The translations under genes were made by a program, and so were the position numbers. Source: Epiperipatus broadwayi (taxonomy: Eukaryota > Onychophora > Udeonychophora > Euonychophora > Peripatidae). Taken from it: 64,000 nt of DNA. The stretch spans positions 248,001 to 312,000 of the forward strand of contig JAQFVV010006830.1 in assembly GCA_028023455.1 (NCBI GenBank), in the 5' to 3' direction. Positions 25,901 to 41,424 of this stretch are shown here, piece after piece. The notes under the pieces were generated by a model, which saw nothing but the letters and a program-made list of their open reading frames with translations, searched no databases and was not told where the DNA came from. The number at the start of each line of letters is the position of its first letter. Positions within the stretch are counted from its first letter, which is position 1.

Positions 25901-28506
25901 TAGAAAGCGCTAGCCACAGTAAGGAAATAAATAGAATTGTCGAAGCATTAGAATTAAATGTGGAAATAATATTATCACAAAATATCAGAACATTACCTAA
26001 AAAATAAGAGTAATAATGATTTAGTAACAACTTCTATTTCTTTGGTTCATGAAAGAACATGTAGTCTACCTTGAAATTGGATATTAAAAATGCTATGACT
26101 CTTTATAAGGAAAGAAACCATATTAAAAACAAAATGACGACGCAATTTTCATAAAGAGAAATAGAATATCTATAATCTATTGACAATCTGCTAATGTTAA
26201 AATGTAGAAATCATGGGATATGATTTGATGATGGTTCCTTCTAATATATTTGAACTTAAATGATAATTGAAAAAGTTTAAGAGATTAACTGAAAGGAGTT
26301 CTGTGGTTTGTTATAATTTTTATAAACACATTATCACCATTATATCCATTATGTATTTTTTTCTTATACAATTATATATATATATATATATAGACCACAT
26401 ATTAAACGTATATCGAAACAGATATATTTACATAGTGAATAATTTAGATTGTTCAGACTGAAAATAAAAGAAACAGTTTTAAACTTAACTAACTATAATA
26501 TATATATATAGAAAGTAAATATAAAAGTGAATGCAAACTTTTTTTTTAAAAAATAAGAAAATAACAGTGAAGTCAACTTCAAATTGTTATTTAGATTAAC
26601 ATAATTAGATCTAAATCTGATTTTAAACAAAAGAAAAGTTTTCAAAATATAAAAAAAAAGACGTGGTTCCTCCCAGTCTGTTTAAATTGTAATTTCTTAA
26701 GTTATATTTATATGCAAGATTTAGAAAAGGAAAAAAAAAGTAAGATGGACAAGTTGTAATGATTTGCATGAAAATACATCCATCAATAGTGGATGGCAAT
26801 ACGGAATTCTAACAGAGTGCATAATGAAAAAAAAAGCAAATAAAAAAATAAAAGAAAGACATGAATGATTTACAAAACATGTATAATATCAAGATAAAAA
26901 GTTGAAAATTTTAAAAATAATATTGTATATAATACATGCTAATGGATAGCGGATTTTTTGATTTCAAAAAATTTTCTATCAACAGAATTGTGATCGAAAA
27001 CTGAGAGAACAAATATTTTTTCTTCTTTAATTTTAAACATTTTTATTTATATCACATATATATTACATCTAGCTCAAAGTATAAATACTATACATGTATT
27101 TAAATATTATATGATCATTAAGTTTTTTTTTTTTAAATAATGAATTAACTATAGCTGCATTTTTCAATGTAATTATTCGGTTATCTTTAATATGAAGATT
27201 AAAAAGGATAAAAAATAAAAACCATTTTTTTAACAAAAGTTTGAATAAATAATAAAGAATATAGTTAAACTCATTTTTCCCCATCAAAATCAGACAGCTT
27301 TTCAATGTTTAAAATGCAAAATGGTGATCCCGAGAGAAAAGTTGTCAAATATAGTTGCTTGAACTCATTAAATATGTACATATTTTTTTTCATATTACAA
27401 CGCAATATGAAGTAAAATGACTTCTTAAATAAAATTTGATAGTTAGTCATAAGTCAAGAACTCTGGTAACAAAGTTAAGCATTATTTCCTTTTAAAGATA
27501 TTATATATCACAATAAATTTACAACACCTTAATCATTATCTTCCAATCATTTTTTCAACCTGATTTATTTTTTTTCTTAACCCATTTCAATAAAAGCTCA
27601 TTCATTACTTCTTAGTTTCATTAGGGAAAAAAAAAAACCAAAAATCATAAAATGTTTTACTTTTACTCACTTTCCAGCTATAAAAAAATGCTTTTAGAAA
27701 GTTGAATGGCTGCTTGCGAGTTCATAAAAAATTTGAATCAAAGCAGAGCCAAGATTTATGTATTCTGAACCCCAGGTTATGTTACTCTATCATGCAAGAT
27801 AATATATTAAAAATAATATGTATAAAATGTTAACTTTAACCCAAAATATAATACTCTATATAATCAAAAATGAAAAGAAAAATGTTAATGAATTGCCAAT
27901 ATTCATTTTTTATTTTGGTAGCATATCTTGATTAAAGAACTTTTATTATTTTCAATACATTTTTATATTATTTGCAGCTTTGCTCTTTTTTAAATTCAAA
28001 ATTTATTTTTCACAACTAGAAGTTAAAATACATATGATTCTTAATGAAAAACTTAAAAAATAATCAAACGCTTGTTATTTAGGAGGTGAACACTCAAATT
28101 GATAATGTTGAAAATCCATAGATCTTTACCACTTGAGTCTACCATTCCACTAAACACATCATTTTTTAAAGCATAAATACCCATCTCCTATTTTTATTCT
28201 AAAATTTATTTTATTTTTTCTTCTTCAACTACCCTTCCCCCCCTCTTTTTAATATTTGGAAGGTATTGGAGTTTTTAATTTGTTGGTTTTTAAAAAAAAA
28301 AAAATATATAAATTGATCTTTTTTTTTATTTATTAACTTCATTGTCAAAAGATTACATATTTAAATGACCATTGATTATCATTACCAAACAATATTTGAC
28401 ATTCTTTGCTTACACTATTAATAGTCATTTAGAAGCAGTTATCTTCATTTTACTCCAAGGCCTATTTTAAATTGAGTAAAAATAATATCAAATGTAAATT
28501 CCACTA
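25901..28506. other. AT-rich DNA, no gene recognised
   Basis: Contains short (TA)n tracts near 26370 and 26498 and homopurine runs. No coding or mobile-element signature was recognised. Confidence 0.5.
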
Positions 28507-29442
28507 CACCTGGGTCTCTTTTTACGTGGACTTATTTAACATGATTTTGAAGTTACGTGATTCATGTTTCACCGGAAGTCGAACTCCGATATTGCGCTAT
28601 TACTTTAAATAATAAATTTGCGCAGTTACGTTATATTGAAAGTAATAGCACATTATTGAAATTCGACTTTCAACTTAGTAATTTCAATATTTTCAGTGCT
28701 TTATAATAATAAGATTTTATGCAACAATGAAATTAAAATCATGATTTCCACATTTTATGTATACACACATTATATTTTACAAGATTATAATGTAAATTTG
28801 TTCAAACATTGTGCGTGTTAATTTTGCATTTTAAATCACATTCTGTTTTTGCTTTTTAAAAAAGAACGTAATTTTATTTTTAAAAGGTGAGTAATAGCAG
28901 TGGGCACAATTAAAATTGAAAATTAAAAACAAAAATAAGAATTTAATTTTTAGTTGTTACATTAATTACTAATTACGTTGTCATCAAAAAACCATTAATT
29001 AACACAAAATGAGAGTGATGTTGGCACTAGTTGTATTTCATCTTGTGAAGAATCTGATTTTTTTATCAGTTTGCAAATGAACCTGTTTACCGGAAAATAG
29101 CGATAATAATTAAAACATGTATATAAAAATATAAATTACTGTAAATTATGCATAAAAATATATTGTTTTGAATAAAATTAAATATTATAGTTAAAAAAAG
29201 TTTGTCTTGTATCAGTTTTTTTCAAATTTGAAATTTTTTATTAGTCATATTTTATTTTCTTATTTTTTTTTTTGCACGAATTTTAAAGTAATTTTACATT
29301 GGTGCTTTGCTTTTACGCGATTTTTGAAAAATCACAGTCCATATCCCCCCTTTTTCAAGGTAAGTTACGTCTATTTTTGCACGATTTCATTTGCGCATGT
29401 TTTCTGAGGAACCTGTCTATCGCATAAAACTAGACCCAGGTA
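28507..29442. mobile_element. Pogo/Tigger-like MITE (non-autonomous)
   Basis: Terminal inverted repeats of about 19 bases: the left end reads 'cctgggtctctttttacg' and the right end, read in reverse, 'cctgggtctagttttatgcg'. Both sit next to TA, consistent with a TA target. The subterminal sequence is rich in 'ttttacgcgattttt', 'tttgcacgatttc' and 'gaacctgt..atcgcataaaa' type motifs, which resemble the repeated CG-containing subterminal regions of Tigger elements. There is no transposase frame in the 936 bases. Class assignment is by resemblance only; the TIR lacks the canonical CAG start. Confidence 0.55.
28576..28671. repeat. Inverted repeat nested inside the MITE
   Basis: 'aagtcgaactccgatattg' on the left and its imperfect complement ending 'attcgacttt' on the right form a stem of about 35 bases with a loop of about 25 bases. 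Confidence 0.75.
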
Positions 29443-29751
29443 TATATCTACATTCCCAGACTAGTTTTTGGTTTTGAGCTGTTATTATAATAACACTAAA
29501 CTGTTGGTTTTATGTAAAGAAAAAAATAATTTACTAATATTGTTATAATTTTGTGAATATTAGTTTTTTAAAACTATCAGATTAAATAACAGTGAAGTGA
29601 TAAAATGATGTAAGGAAATTATCAAAGTTTATAATATAACTATAACATGGGGATTCTAGAATAAGTTATGCTAATGAGGTGACAATGCTAGATAAGAGTT
29701 ATCATTTGGTTATAAACCCTCTTGACATACATCTGTCATTTAGAAGAGTAC

Positions 29752-29753
<2 letters not shown>
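29443..29753. other. AT-rich spacer
   Basis: Nothing recognised between the MITE and the compound microsatellite. Confidence 0.5.
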
Positions 29754-29800
<47 letters not shown>

Positions 29801-29806
29801 TAGATC

Positions 29807-29901
<95 letters not shown>

Positions 29902-29902
29902 C
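29754..29902. repeat. Compound (TA)n-(GA)n microsatellite
   Basis: A (TA)n run of about 43 bases, a 20-base transition, then (GA)n of about 85 bases with two GAAAGA interruptions. It yields a spurious YIYI/ERER reading frame. Confidence 0.95.
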
Positions 29903-31322
29903 TAAAAAAATCCTTCTATAAATTCAATTAGTTACTTTAAAATTGTAACATACACATAACAAATTTATCTATAATAATTTCTAAATTAACTCTAAAATTC
30001 TTATGGCAATTTTTGGTGATTATTCAAGTTATGTTATGCAGTAATTGAAAAAGTTTATGTTGAATGATAAAAGAGTTTGTTACACATTATTCTTATGTAT
30101 CCAAGAAAATCATCAACAACAGCTTTAGTAGCCACTGTCATGAAAACTATTACATGAAAACAGAAAAGACAAAAATACATAAAGTTGAATTCATAAATTC
30201 ACTCTCATGCCTACTTTATTTACATCAACATTACCCATCTCTTATTTAAATATTTTCTGGTCATGCAAACTCAATCATGTGAGTGTTCTCACACTTTTAT
30301 TCTATATTTATTGGTAGATTGTCTTTTTTATAACTACATTATTCTTTTTTTCTGTTAATTATTTTTATTAATGTCTAAATTTATACATCTGAAAAATTAA
30401 ATTTTAATGTGTTAATATTTGTCAGATAAATATATTTCATAGTGTTTAATGGTATTATTGATTTTAATTATGCGCAGAAAGACTTGGAACTAAATAGCAA
30501 AAGATATAGAGGAAGAGAATGCTATTTATGAATATAATTCCATTCAGGTTTAATAATTTACTTTATTCATAGATTAGTTTTGTTATTTTCAAGATACAAT
30601 AAAAGCATTAGATTTTGCACATGTGTTCATTATCACATTTCATTAATATCTTGAAAAATTGACTTAATCATGATTAGATAATTGCTATCAGAATATTACA
30701 CATAGAGGAGCTTTCGTATCAACATATTCATTATCAGATAGTTGATATCAGAAAAGTACATAGAGAAACTTTCACATTGGGTTTTTTTATTCCTGCATAA
30801 ATACTATATCTTGGATTGAAAAAGAAAATATTCATTTATTTTACACTCAAAAGGCACATGCTCAATTAGCTTGAAAGGCTGATATTGGAATGAAATAATT
30901 ACTATTGTAGGACCTTAAAAAATATAAAGAAGAAACAAGATTTTATTATTTGAAAAAATAAGACATTAAATAATGATATTTCTATGAAACTGAATTTTAT
31001 ATAAAAGGAGGAAGATAATCAAAAAATCTCATAATTGAAGAGCAAAATGAAAATATAAATCATGCATGTGCACATACAAAGAAAACAAAATGATGCAGTA
31101 TGAAAGAAAACATATAGAAACATAATAAGAAGCAATTAACATGAATTTTCATATCTGGTAGCCACAAGTGTGAAATGACCTTATTAGTGCAGTTGCAGAA
31201 TAGTTAACTTATGAGCTAAAAATCCATGAATAACATCTTAGCTTTGGTATTTTCATAGCATAAATATTTTGTGACCTTTCAGACCAACATACTATTGGAT
31301 TATCCTATTAAATTTGAAATTA
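29903..31322. other. AT-rich DNA with a short direct repeat near 30680-30775
   Basis: A diverged tandem pair of about 50 bases ('agataattgctatcagaat', then 'cagatagttgatatcagaa', each followed by an 'aga..a.ctttc' stretch) is visible. No gene was recognised. Confidence 0.5.
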
Positions 31323-31409
31323 GTTTTTGTTATAGTCCTCCCTTCTCTCAGAAGTGGACTATTCCAGATGCCTCCTTATCTGATCGGATTAAGCATTGTT
31401 TGCCACAGG

Positions 31410-31523
31410 CCAATAGGCTGATGTATAGATAAAAACATAGCCAATGATTATTACAGGCCAATAAGCAATGATGCTTACTGAATCTGAAGGTTTTCAATAA
31501 GGTCAGGTCTCTGGGTATAAATA
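31410..31523 (+). promoter_or_regulatory. LTR promoter: three CCAAT boxes and a TATA box
   Basis: CCAAT occurs at 31410-31414, 31441-31445 and 31458-31462, and 'tataaata' at 31516-31523. The order and spacing suit an RNA polymerase II promoter, with the transcript starting about 30 bases downstream in the LTR. Confidence 0.75.
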
Positions 31524-31888
31524 GTCAGCCTTTTGTGAGAATCAGGGAAGAACGTCTGTCTAACCTGAATAGACTCTTTGCATTCTCCCAGGGAAGCTCT
31601 GCTAACCTGAACAGCAGCAAGTATTGCCATTGATAGCAATACGCTATTTAGTCTACACAGCTAGGCAAGTCCCACAGAGACCGGATGCTGCTAAGACCAC
31701 ACTCAGCTCGAGGCAAGCTGTCTTGTACAGCTGGAAGAGCCATACACTCTACCCATGAGGCAAGCCATCAGGTGTAGCTGGAAGTGGTAGGCAGAATCCA
31801 GAGTTTATGTTAAACTCCAATATTCAACATTGTACATATTCATTTGTATATATATACTGTATATTGTATTGTATATATTTGTAGATGT

Positions 31889-31894
31889 AATAAA
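31889..31894 (+). terminator. Polyadenylation signal of the LTR
   Basis: AATAAA lies about 370 bases downstream of the TATA box and about 73 bases before the LTR end, where an R-region polyadenylation signal is expected. Confidence 0.7.
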
Positions 31895-31972
31895 TATATT
31901 AATTGTAATACTTGTCTTAGTATTATTTTCTGTAGTTTGGGTCTGTATTCCAGACCAAAACGTAACAGTTTT

Positions 31973-32770
31973 ACTATTCATTCTGGGATTAAAATAAAAA
32001 TGTATTTTATTGACGCTAAAAACCAATTGATTTTTTTTAACGTTATTATTGATAGTATGAAATATTGTGTTATTATTGTATCAATTTTTTTAAAGAAATA
32101 TCACGTGAACATATTTTTTTTTTTTTACAAATGTATATATAATACTTGGTACGAATAAAAGCAAACTCATCATTTTATACTATAATAAAAATATTAATTT
32201 ATCTATAATAATTTTTAACCTGCTATCAGAATTTTATTTTTTTAAAAAAGAATTATTCTTTTAAAGAAATTATAAAACCGACATATTAATCTGTAATAAT
32301 TGCATAACTGTAATATTATTTATAACTTAAAGATTGGAATTTTCAATGTCTTAATACATAGTTGAATGCAAAAGCAATCTCTAAATTGAGATCTAAAAAC
32401 ATCAAAAAGCTTTCAAGTCATAGCGAGCAAAAGAATTTTTAATATGACTTTGATTTTTTTAAAAAAAGCTTATAATTTCATTTTGACTTTTACTTTTAAA
32501 TGTTATTATAAAATTACAAAAATAATACATAAAAAATATTAATAAAAAATATTTTTATTTATTCTATAATAACAATGTAGAAAAAATATGGTATACATAA
32601 AGGCAAAAGTATTTACAAGAAACTAACTTATTATTAAGAACGTTTTAGTAGTCAAAGTACTCTGTACAATAAACTAACTTCAAACAAGAAAACAATTAAC
32701 TGAAAAATGAACTAATATCTTCTCTGAATAAACTTATTGATCAATATATACATATATTTAAATGTCCTGA
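31973..32770. other. AT-rich DNA, no gene recognised
   Basis: T- and A-rich runs only, with no recognisable domain or repeat border. Confidence 0.5.
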
Positions 32771-33746
32771 GAATGTAATAGTAAGCAAAATGTACCTTTT
32801 ATGCTGACAATTTGAGATTCAAATCCAGGTGGAAATTTAACTTTTCTCCTGTACATGAGGGGCAGAACGACTAATATGTCAACATGGGTAGGATGACAAC
32901 CTTGGCACTAATAAGGACTTTGAACATTCTATCATCAGATTTTCAATGAATTGGAAGGCTGAAGAGTTGTGAGTTGGAATAGTTTAAGCCTGTCCATTAA
33001 AGTATGAAGATTGGCTATCTTAATATAAAGCTGAGCACTGATTATATATATGTGTGAGGTTAGTAATCTAGACCAACTGATGATTGCTGGTTTAGCATGA
33101 AATACATATATTGGTGATTATTTATCTTTTCAACATGTGTGTGATCAGGTGGGTCAGCAATATGAGATGGCACTGAGATTAGTGGGTCGTATTAAAGTCT
33201 GAGTTCGAATCCCGCATATATTATATATATATATAAATGCAGGTTTAAGCCTGTACAATGTATTAAATTATAAAATAGTGTATAATAGGTCTTCCCATCC
33301 CTTGCATATGTACGTATAAATGGATTATTCTCCTGTGCAAGAGGGGCCAGATGACTAATATGTCAACATGGGTAGGATGACAACCTTGGCACTAATAAGG
33401 GCTTTGAACAATCCATCATCAGATTTTCAATGAAATGGAAGGCTGAAGAGTTGTGAGTTGGAATAGTTTGAAGCCTGTCCATTAAAGTATGAAGATTGGC
33501 TATCTTAATATAAAGCTGAGCACTGATTATATATATGTGTGAGGATAGTAATCTAGACCAACTGATGATTGCTGGTTTAGCATGAAATACTTTATATTGG
33601 TGATTATTTATCTTTTCAACATGTGTGTGATCAGGTGGGTCAGCAATATGAGATGGCACTGAGATTAGTGGGTCATGTGAAAGTCTGAGTTTGAATCCCG
33701 CGTATATTACATATATAAATGCAGGTTTAAGCCTGTACAATGTATT
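32771..33746 (+). mobile_element. Family A tRNA-like retroposon, tandem pair
   Basis: Two nearly identical copies lie head to tail with a period of about 484 bases ('aacatgggtaggatgac' at 32881 and 33365; 'ggtgattatttatc' at about 33114 and 33600). Each has 'gtctgagttcgaatcccgc' or a close variant, a good match to a tRNA B box (about 33183-33202 and 33682-33701). A worn version ('gagattcaaatccaggtgg', about 32811) precedes the first body. The arrangement is head-body-head-body-head. A minus-strand open frame across the second copy (33363-33740) is not conserved and is taken as chance. Confidence 0.75.
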
Positions 33747-34395
33747 ACTTTATTCAGATATTAAGTTTTAAACTAAGCTTAGAATTATGTAGTAAACAAA
33801 TGACATGAATTAACTAATCATTTCTTTATTAGATAGTAAATAATAGTAGAAGCAAGTTATGCATAATTAGAAGATAAAAATAATAATTAAAGAAACAATT
33901 TTTTAGAAACACAAACTGGCAATCTGAGCGAATATTGCTTTTTTATTGTTCCTGGGGTTATTGTAGAGGAATACTGGGAGACTATTGATAGATAGGATTA
34001 TATTAAATTAAAGTTACTTTTCATCTATAGATACATACTGATAATGTTCCAAATATTGGTAAATATATATCTAAGACTTAAACTTCAATGTAACTGTCAT
34101 ATTCCAAGATACCTTATTCAGATTAATTTTGTGTGCAAATTTATCAGTTATTATCAGTAACTGGTATAAATTGTAAAGCAATCTTGAACCTAAGATAATT
34201 CAAAAATATAGTTTTGATAAATAAATAACCATTATAGAGTAAACCCATTATAAGAATTCAATATTTGAAACAGACAATTATAAAAATGGATACTTAAACA
34301 GCAATATAGAGATTTATGTCCATACTGTACAGTAAGGATAAATAAATACTGAAAGTTAAAAAGAAATGAAAGCAAAATACATGAATGAAAAAGCA
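33747..34395. other. AT-rich DNA, no gene recognised
   Basis: Nothing recognised between the family A array and the LINE scrap. Confidence 0.5.
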
Positions 34396-34585
34396 AATAG
34401 GGAATATTGATATGATTGGAAGAATTAAGAGGCTAAAGTGGCTGGACATGTTTTCTAAAAAAAAAAAAAGACTGTCCATAGATGTGCCATTTAAAGTCTT
34501 ATGTTGGATCTAAAAAAGTTATAAAAAATTAGAAAGAAAATATATGTGGGATAGATAAATAAAATAAAATAGTCTTCAAATTTAA
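34396..34585 (+). pseudogene. Possible LINE C-terminal scrap
   Basis: 'IGRIKRLKWLDMF' followed in a shifted frame by 'KVIKN..KENICGID' resembles the 'RL.WLGH....' and 'GK..RGRP..RW.D' segments near the C-terminus of RTE-like LINEs. Only short matches with a shift at the A-run at 34458-34470 are visible. Confidence 0.35.
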
Positions 34586-38349
<3,764 letters not shown>

Positions 38350-38350
38350 A

Positions 38351-38998
38351 AAAGCTAGAATGACTGAAACACACAGGCTTATTATATACCTGTGTCTATA
38401 TATGTAATGTATAGGGTATACGAGCACAGACTTTCACTTGACCACCACTCTCCAGACTATCTCATAACACTGATACACTTGAACCCATATATGTTGAAAA
38501 GATAAATAATCACCAAAATCCGTATTTCATGCTAAAGCAGCAATCATCAGTTGGTCCAGATTACCATCTCTACAGATATATGCTATAACTGCTCAGACAT
38601 ATATTAAGATAGCCAACCTTCATACTTTAACGAACAGGCTTCAATCTACTCCACATTCCAACTCTTCAACCGTCCATCCAATTGAAAATCTGATGATGGA
38701 ATGCTCAAAGGCCACCCTGAGGCTGAGATTCTTGTTACCTCCATGTTGACCTAAGGTCAATAAGACACATCATGTACAGGACATAACCCATTTAATACAT
38801 ATACAAGGGATGGACAGACATCTCTACTATGTAATAACTGAAACACACAGGCTTATTATATACCTGTGTCTATATATATAGGGTATATGAGCACAGACTT
38901 TCATATGACCCACCACTCTCCAGACTATCTCATGACACTGATACACTTGAACACATATATGTTGAAAAGATAAATAATCACCAGTATAAAGCTAGAAT
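38351..38998 (-). mobile_element. Family A retroposon, 1.3-unit copy with 11-bp duplication
   Basis: The direct repeat 'aaagctagaat' at 38351-38361 and 38988-38998 bounds a 626-base insert (38362-38987). Read on the minus strand, it starts with 'ggtgattatttatcttttc', the tRNA-like segment, then a linker with 'catcccttgtatatg', the body, and a second tRNA-like segment. The internal period is about 474 bases ('actgaaacacacaggctt' at 38363 and 38837). The same head-to-tail junction occurs at 33 kb. The perfect duplication shows that the partial dimer was inserted as one retroposed unit. Confidence 0.85.
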
Positions 38999-39443
38999 AC
39001 TAACTAAATCACCTCAAAATATAAATGATGAATAAATGTTTTGCACAGTTTAGAGTAGCAGTGAGAATACGCAGAACCAACAGCTAAAATTCTGACTAAA
39101 TTTTCATTTGATGTGGCAAACATATTTTTACTTGATTAAATGTTTTATACTGCTATTGTATTAATGCACTATTTTTCATAATTGCGCTATCTACATTTTT
39201 CTCTCTTTCATCAGAATTCAACCTGAAATTCGTAGTCATGTGAAACAAACATAGAATTTGATTTTTAGATAGTAAGCTACAGAGTCAGTCCATTGTATAA
39301 TTATAGGCTAACTGAACTAAAAGAAAAACTGACTAACACTCACTATTTAATGAACTTGGCCAGCAGAATGAGTATTATGTTATACATCACTATTTCTCTT
39401 TACAGAAAATGTTGGAGAGATTGTCCGCATAATAATGAATTTT

Positions 39444-39444
<1 letters not shown>
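38999..39444. other. AT-rich DNA, no gene recognised
   Basis: Nothing recognised before the (TAA)n array. Confidence 0.5.

Positions 39445-39534
<90 letters not shown>
39445..39534. repeat. (TAA)n/(TTA)n symmetric array
   Basis: About seven TAA units change directly to ATT units, giving a self-complementary array that could fold into a hairpin. Confidence 0.9.
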
Positions 39535-39815
39535 TTTACTTTACAGTAACGGAAACTGATTTAATTGTAGTATAAATATTGTTTTATTGTTGAACATATC
39601 TGTCTTTTATATATATTTAAAGAGCAGACATTTGAATAAATATATACATAAACGGTAAATAAATTATTCATTTATTTTGCAGTTTTAACGATAAATGTCT
39701 TAAAGACATATTTCTGAAAAAAAGTAGTAATTATACATGTAAAAACGGCTACGAAAATAATGTACAAAAATTTATTTAGCATATAAATATGTATCTACTA
39801 CACAAAAGCAACAAT
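39535..39815. other. AT-rich spacer
   Basis: No signal before the start of RTE copy 2. Confidence 0.5.
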
Positions 39816-39909
39816 TGATTAGTAAAATTTCTACTGAGGCAAGACAATGTATGAAAAAAAGAGTGAACACAAAACTGTATAAAAATGATGTATTAAGAAG
39901 AATTGAATA

Positions 39910-40764
39910 TGAGGGGAGTATTCGAAAATTATTAGAATTGTTCTCTGGAAAGTAAACACATTGTAATACATGCTTCTACTACTAGATGCTTTTTCTTGGG
40001 ACCACCTTCTGTCAGTCTTCCAACTGTCACCATTGAGATAAGTCATATTGCTGTGTAGTAAATATTTCAGTTAAGTGCATCTCACTTATTTGTCAATTTT
40101 TGTAATGACTGAGAAGTTGGAACACTGCAAAATTCTATTTTCTGCTTAGAAAACAGCAGGAAAAACAGTTGCAATGCTTGAAGTAGTTTAAAAGCATGCT
40201 TCTCTCGGAAACACAAGTTCATGAGTGGTTTAATGGAAGTATCAAAATAATCATGCTCCAAAAATTATGGTGAGTGAAGTCCAATGTCAAGATGAAGCTG
40301 ATTTTGTTTGTATGAGCATTATTCATTCAGAATTTGTTCATCATAATGAGTCATTTCAAATCTACACGTTCTGAAAGGTTTGCATGATGGAATAAAATGA
40401 AACACCCTGATTTTGGGCTTAATGGAAAGTGCATTTTTTAGCATGATAATGAAGCAGCACACAAAGCCTTGGGGGTGAAACCATTTTAAATTAAATATCA
40501 ACTTATTTATCAGCAATATTCACTTAATCCTACTCTATGCACCATCTTTTTATTCTCTTAAATGAAAAAAGATACTTTTTTTTTTGCAGACTTACAAGTG
40601 TTAAAAAATAAAGCAATGGAAGTGTTAAAAGGCATCACTTTGCAAAAGTTTCCAGACTACTTTGAAAAAGGAAAAAAAAAAACATATTTAGACAAATGGA
40701 TTAAAATAATTAAATACACAATATTTTATTTTTTAAAAATCTGGTTATTTTTGGGTTACCCCAA
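39910..40764 (+). mobile_element. Mariner-type DNA transposon nested in RTE copy 2
   Basis: This 855-base insert splits the RTE sequence exactly where copy 3 continues ('gaata' then 'taaaaaattttgc'), and is flanked by TA on both sides, the mariner target. The ends are imperfect inverted repeats (left 'tgaggggagtattcg'; right, reversed, 'ttggggtaacccaaaaa'). The interior shows mariner transposase landmarks in order, with stops and an internal deletion. It is shorter than the usual 1.3 kb, so it is a deletion derivative that could move only with help in trans, if at all. Confidence 0.88.
40107..40715 (+). pseudogene. Mariner transposase remnant
   Basis: In shifting plus-strand frames the sequence gives 'MTEKLEHCKILFSA' and 'KTAGKTVAMLEV' (N-terminal helix-turn-helix region), 'LSETQVHEWF' (40202-40231), 'HSEFVHHNE' (about 40324-40350), 'HDNEAAHKAL' (40442-40470, around the second catalytic aspartate), and a C-terminal stretch 'LQKFPDYFEKGKKKTYLDKWI' at about 40646-40710. 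The family cuts and pastes DNA at TA. The segment between 'HEWF' and 'HSEFV', which should hold the first catalytic aspartate, is largely deleted. The gene is dead. Confidence 0.85.
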
Positions 40765-41424
40765 TATAAAAAATTTTGCAAAATGGTACAAAAAAAATTA
40801 ACAATTATGAATTAGCAAGAAAAGCTATAGAAAATAATAAATGTCTCAAAAGTATGAAACAACATCTTGGTATTTATAGGAAACATTTTTGCAATAAAAG
40901 AAAGGAACTATTACTACAAAGTGAGATGACATCATGAACAGGATAGAATAGTTTTTTTAAATAATTATATGTCAATAAAGATAAGAAAAAAATATCTCTT
41001 AAACTACTATATCTTTTGAATTGTCCAGGATTTTAGATGAATAAATAAGTCATGCCATAAAATATATATAAAAAGTAAGTTCCATGTAATAATGGAATTA
41101 TACACAATATCTTAGAAGAAGGCGGTGAAGAAATAATTTTTTTTTGTTAAAGTTATATATAAAATGTTTGAGTAATGAAGATATACCAGAGGATTGAAAG
41201 ATTGCAGTATTAATATTACTATACAAAAAAAGTGATAAAGAAGTATTAGAAATTACAGTCCTATGAATCTTTTATCAATTCCATACAAAATCCCAAATAG
41301 TCCGATTCGTCTACAGTGAACTTTGGATTTTAACCAATGAAAAGAACTAGTTGGATTTAAAAGAGGTTTTAATACAATGGATCATATTCAAGTGTTTGTT
41401 TGAATTGAGTCATTATGCTTCTGA

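Larger units (their letters stand above)
31323..31972 (+). mobile_element. Solo LTR with 5-bp target duplication
   Basis: A 640-base segment (31328-31967) begins TGTTA and ends TAACA, the inverted termini typical of LTRs. It is bounded by perfect 5-base direct repeats 'gtttt' at 31323-31327 and 31968-31972. It is clearly richer in G+C than its flanks. No internal gag/pol sequence lies on either side, so this is a solo LTR left by recombination between two LTRs. A 5-bp duplication and TGTTA/TAACA ends fit a Ty3/gypsy-type element, but the family cannot be fixed without a search. Promoter and polyadenylation signals are in the expected order. Confidence 0.92.

Noticed and set aside
29679-29921. 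Frame with YIYI and ERER repeats
   Set aside because: It is the translation of the (TA)n-(GA)n compound microsatellite.
33183-33202. A true tRNA gene
   Set aside because: Only a B-box-like stretch is present; no cloverleaf, anticodon arm or acceptor stem could be formed by eye.
33363-33740. 125-codon minus-strand frame as a gene
   Set aside because: It lies inside a family A retroposon copy; the equivalent frame is broken in the other copies, so no coding constraint is evident.
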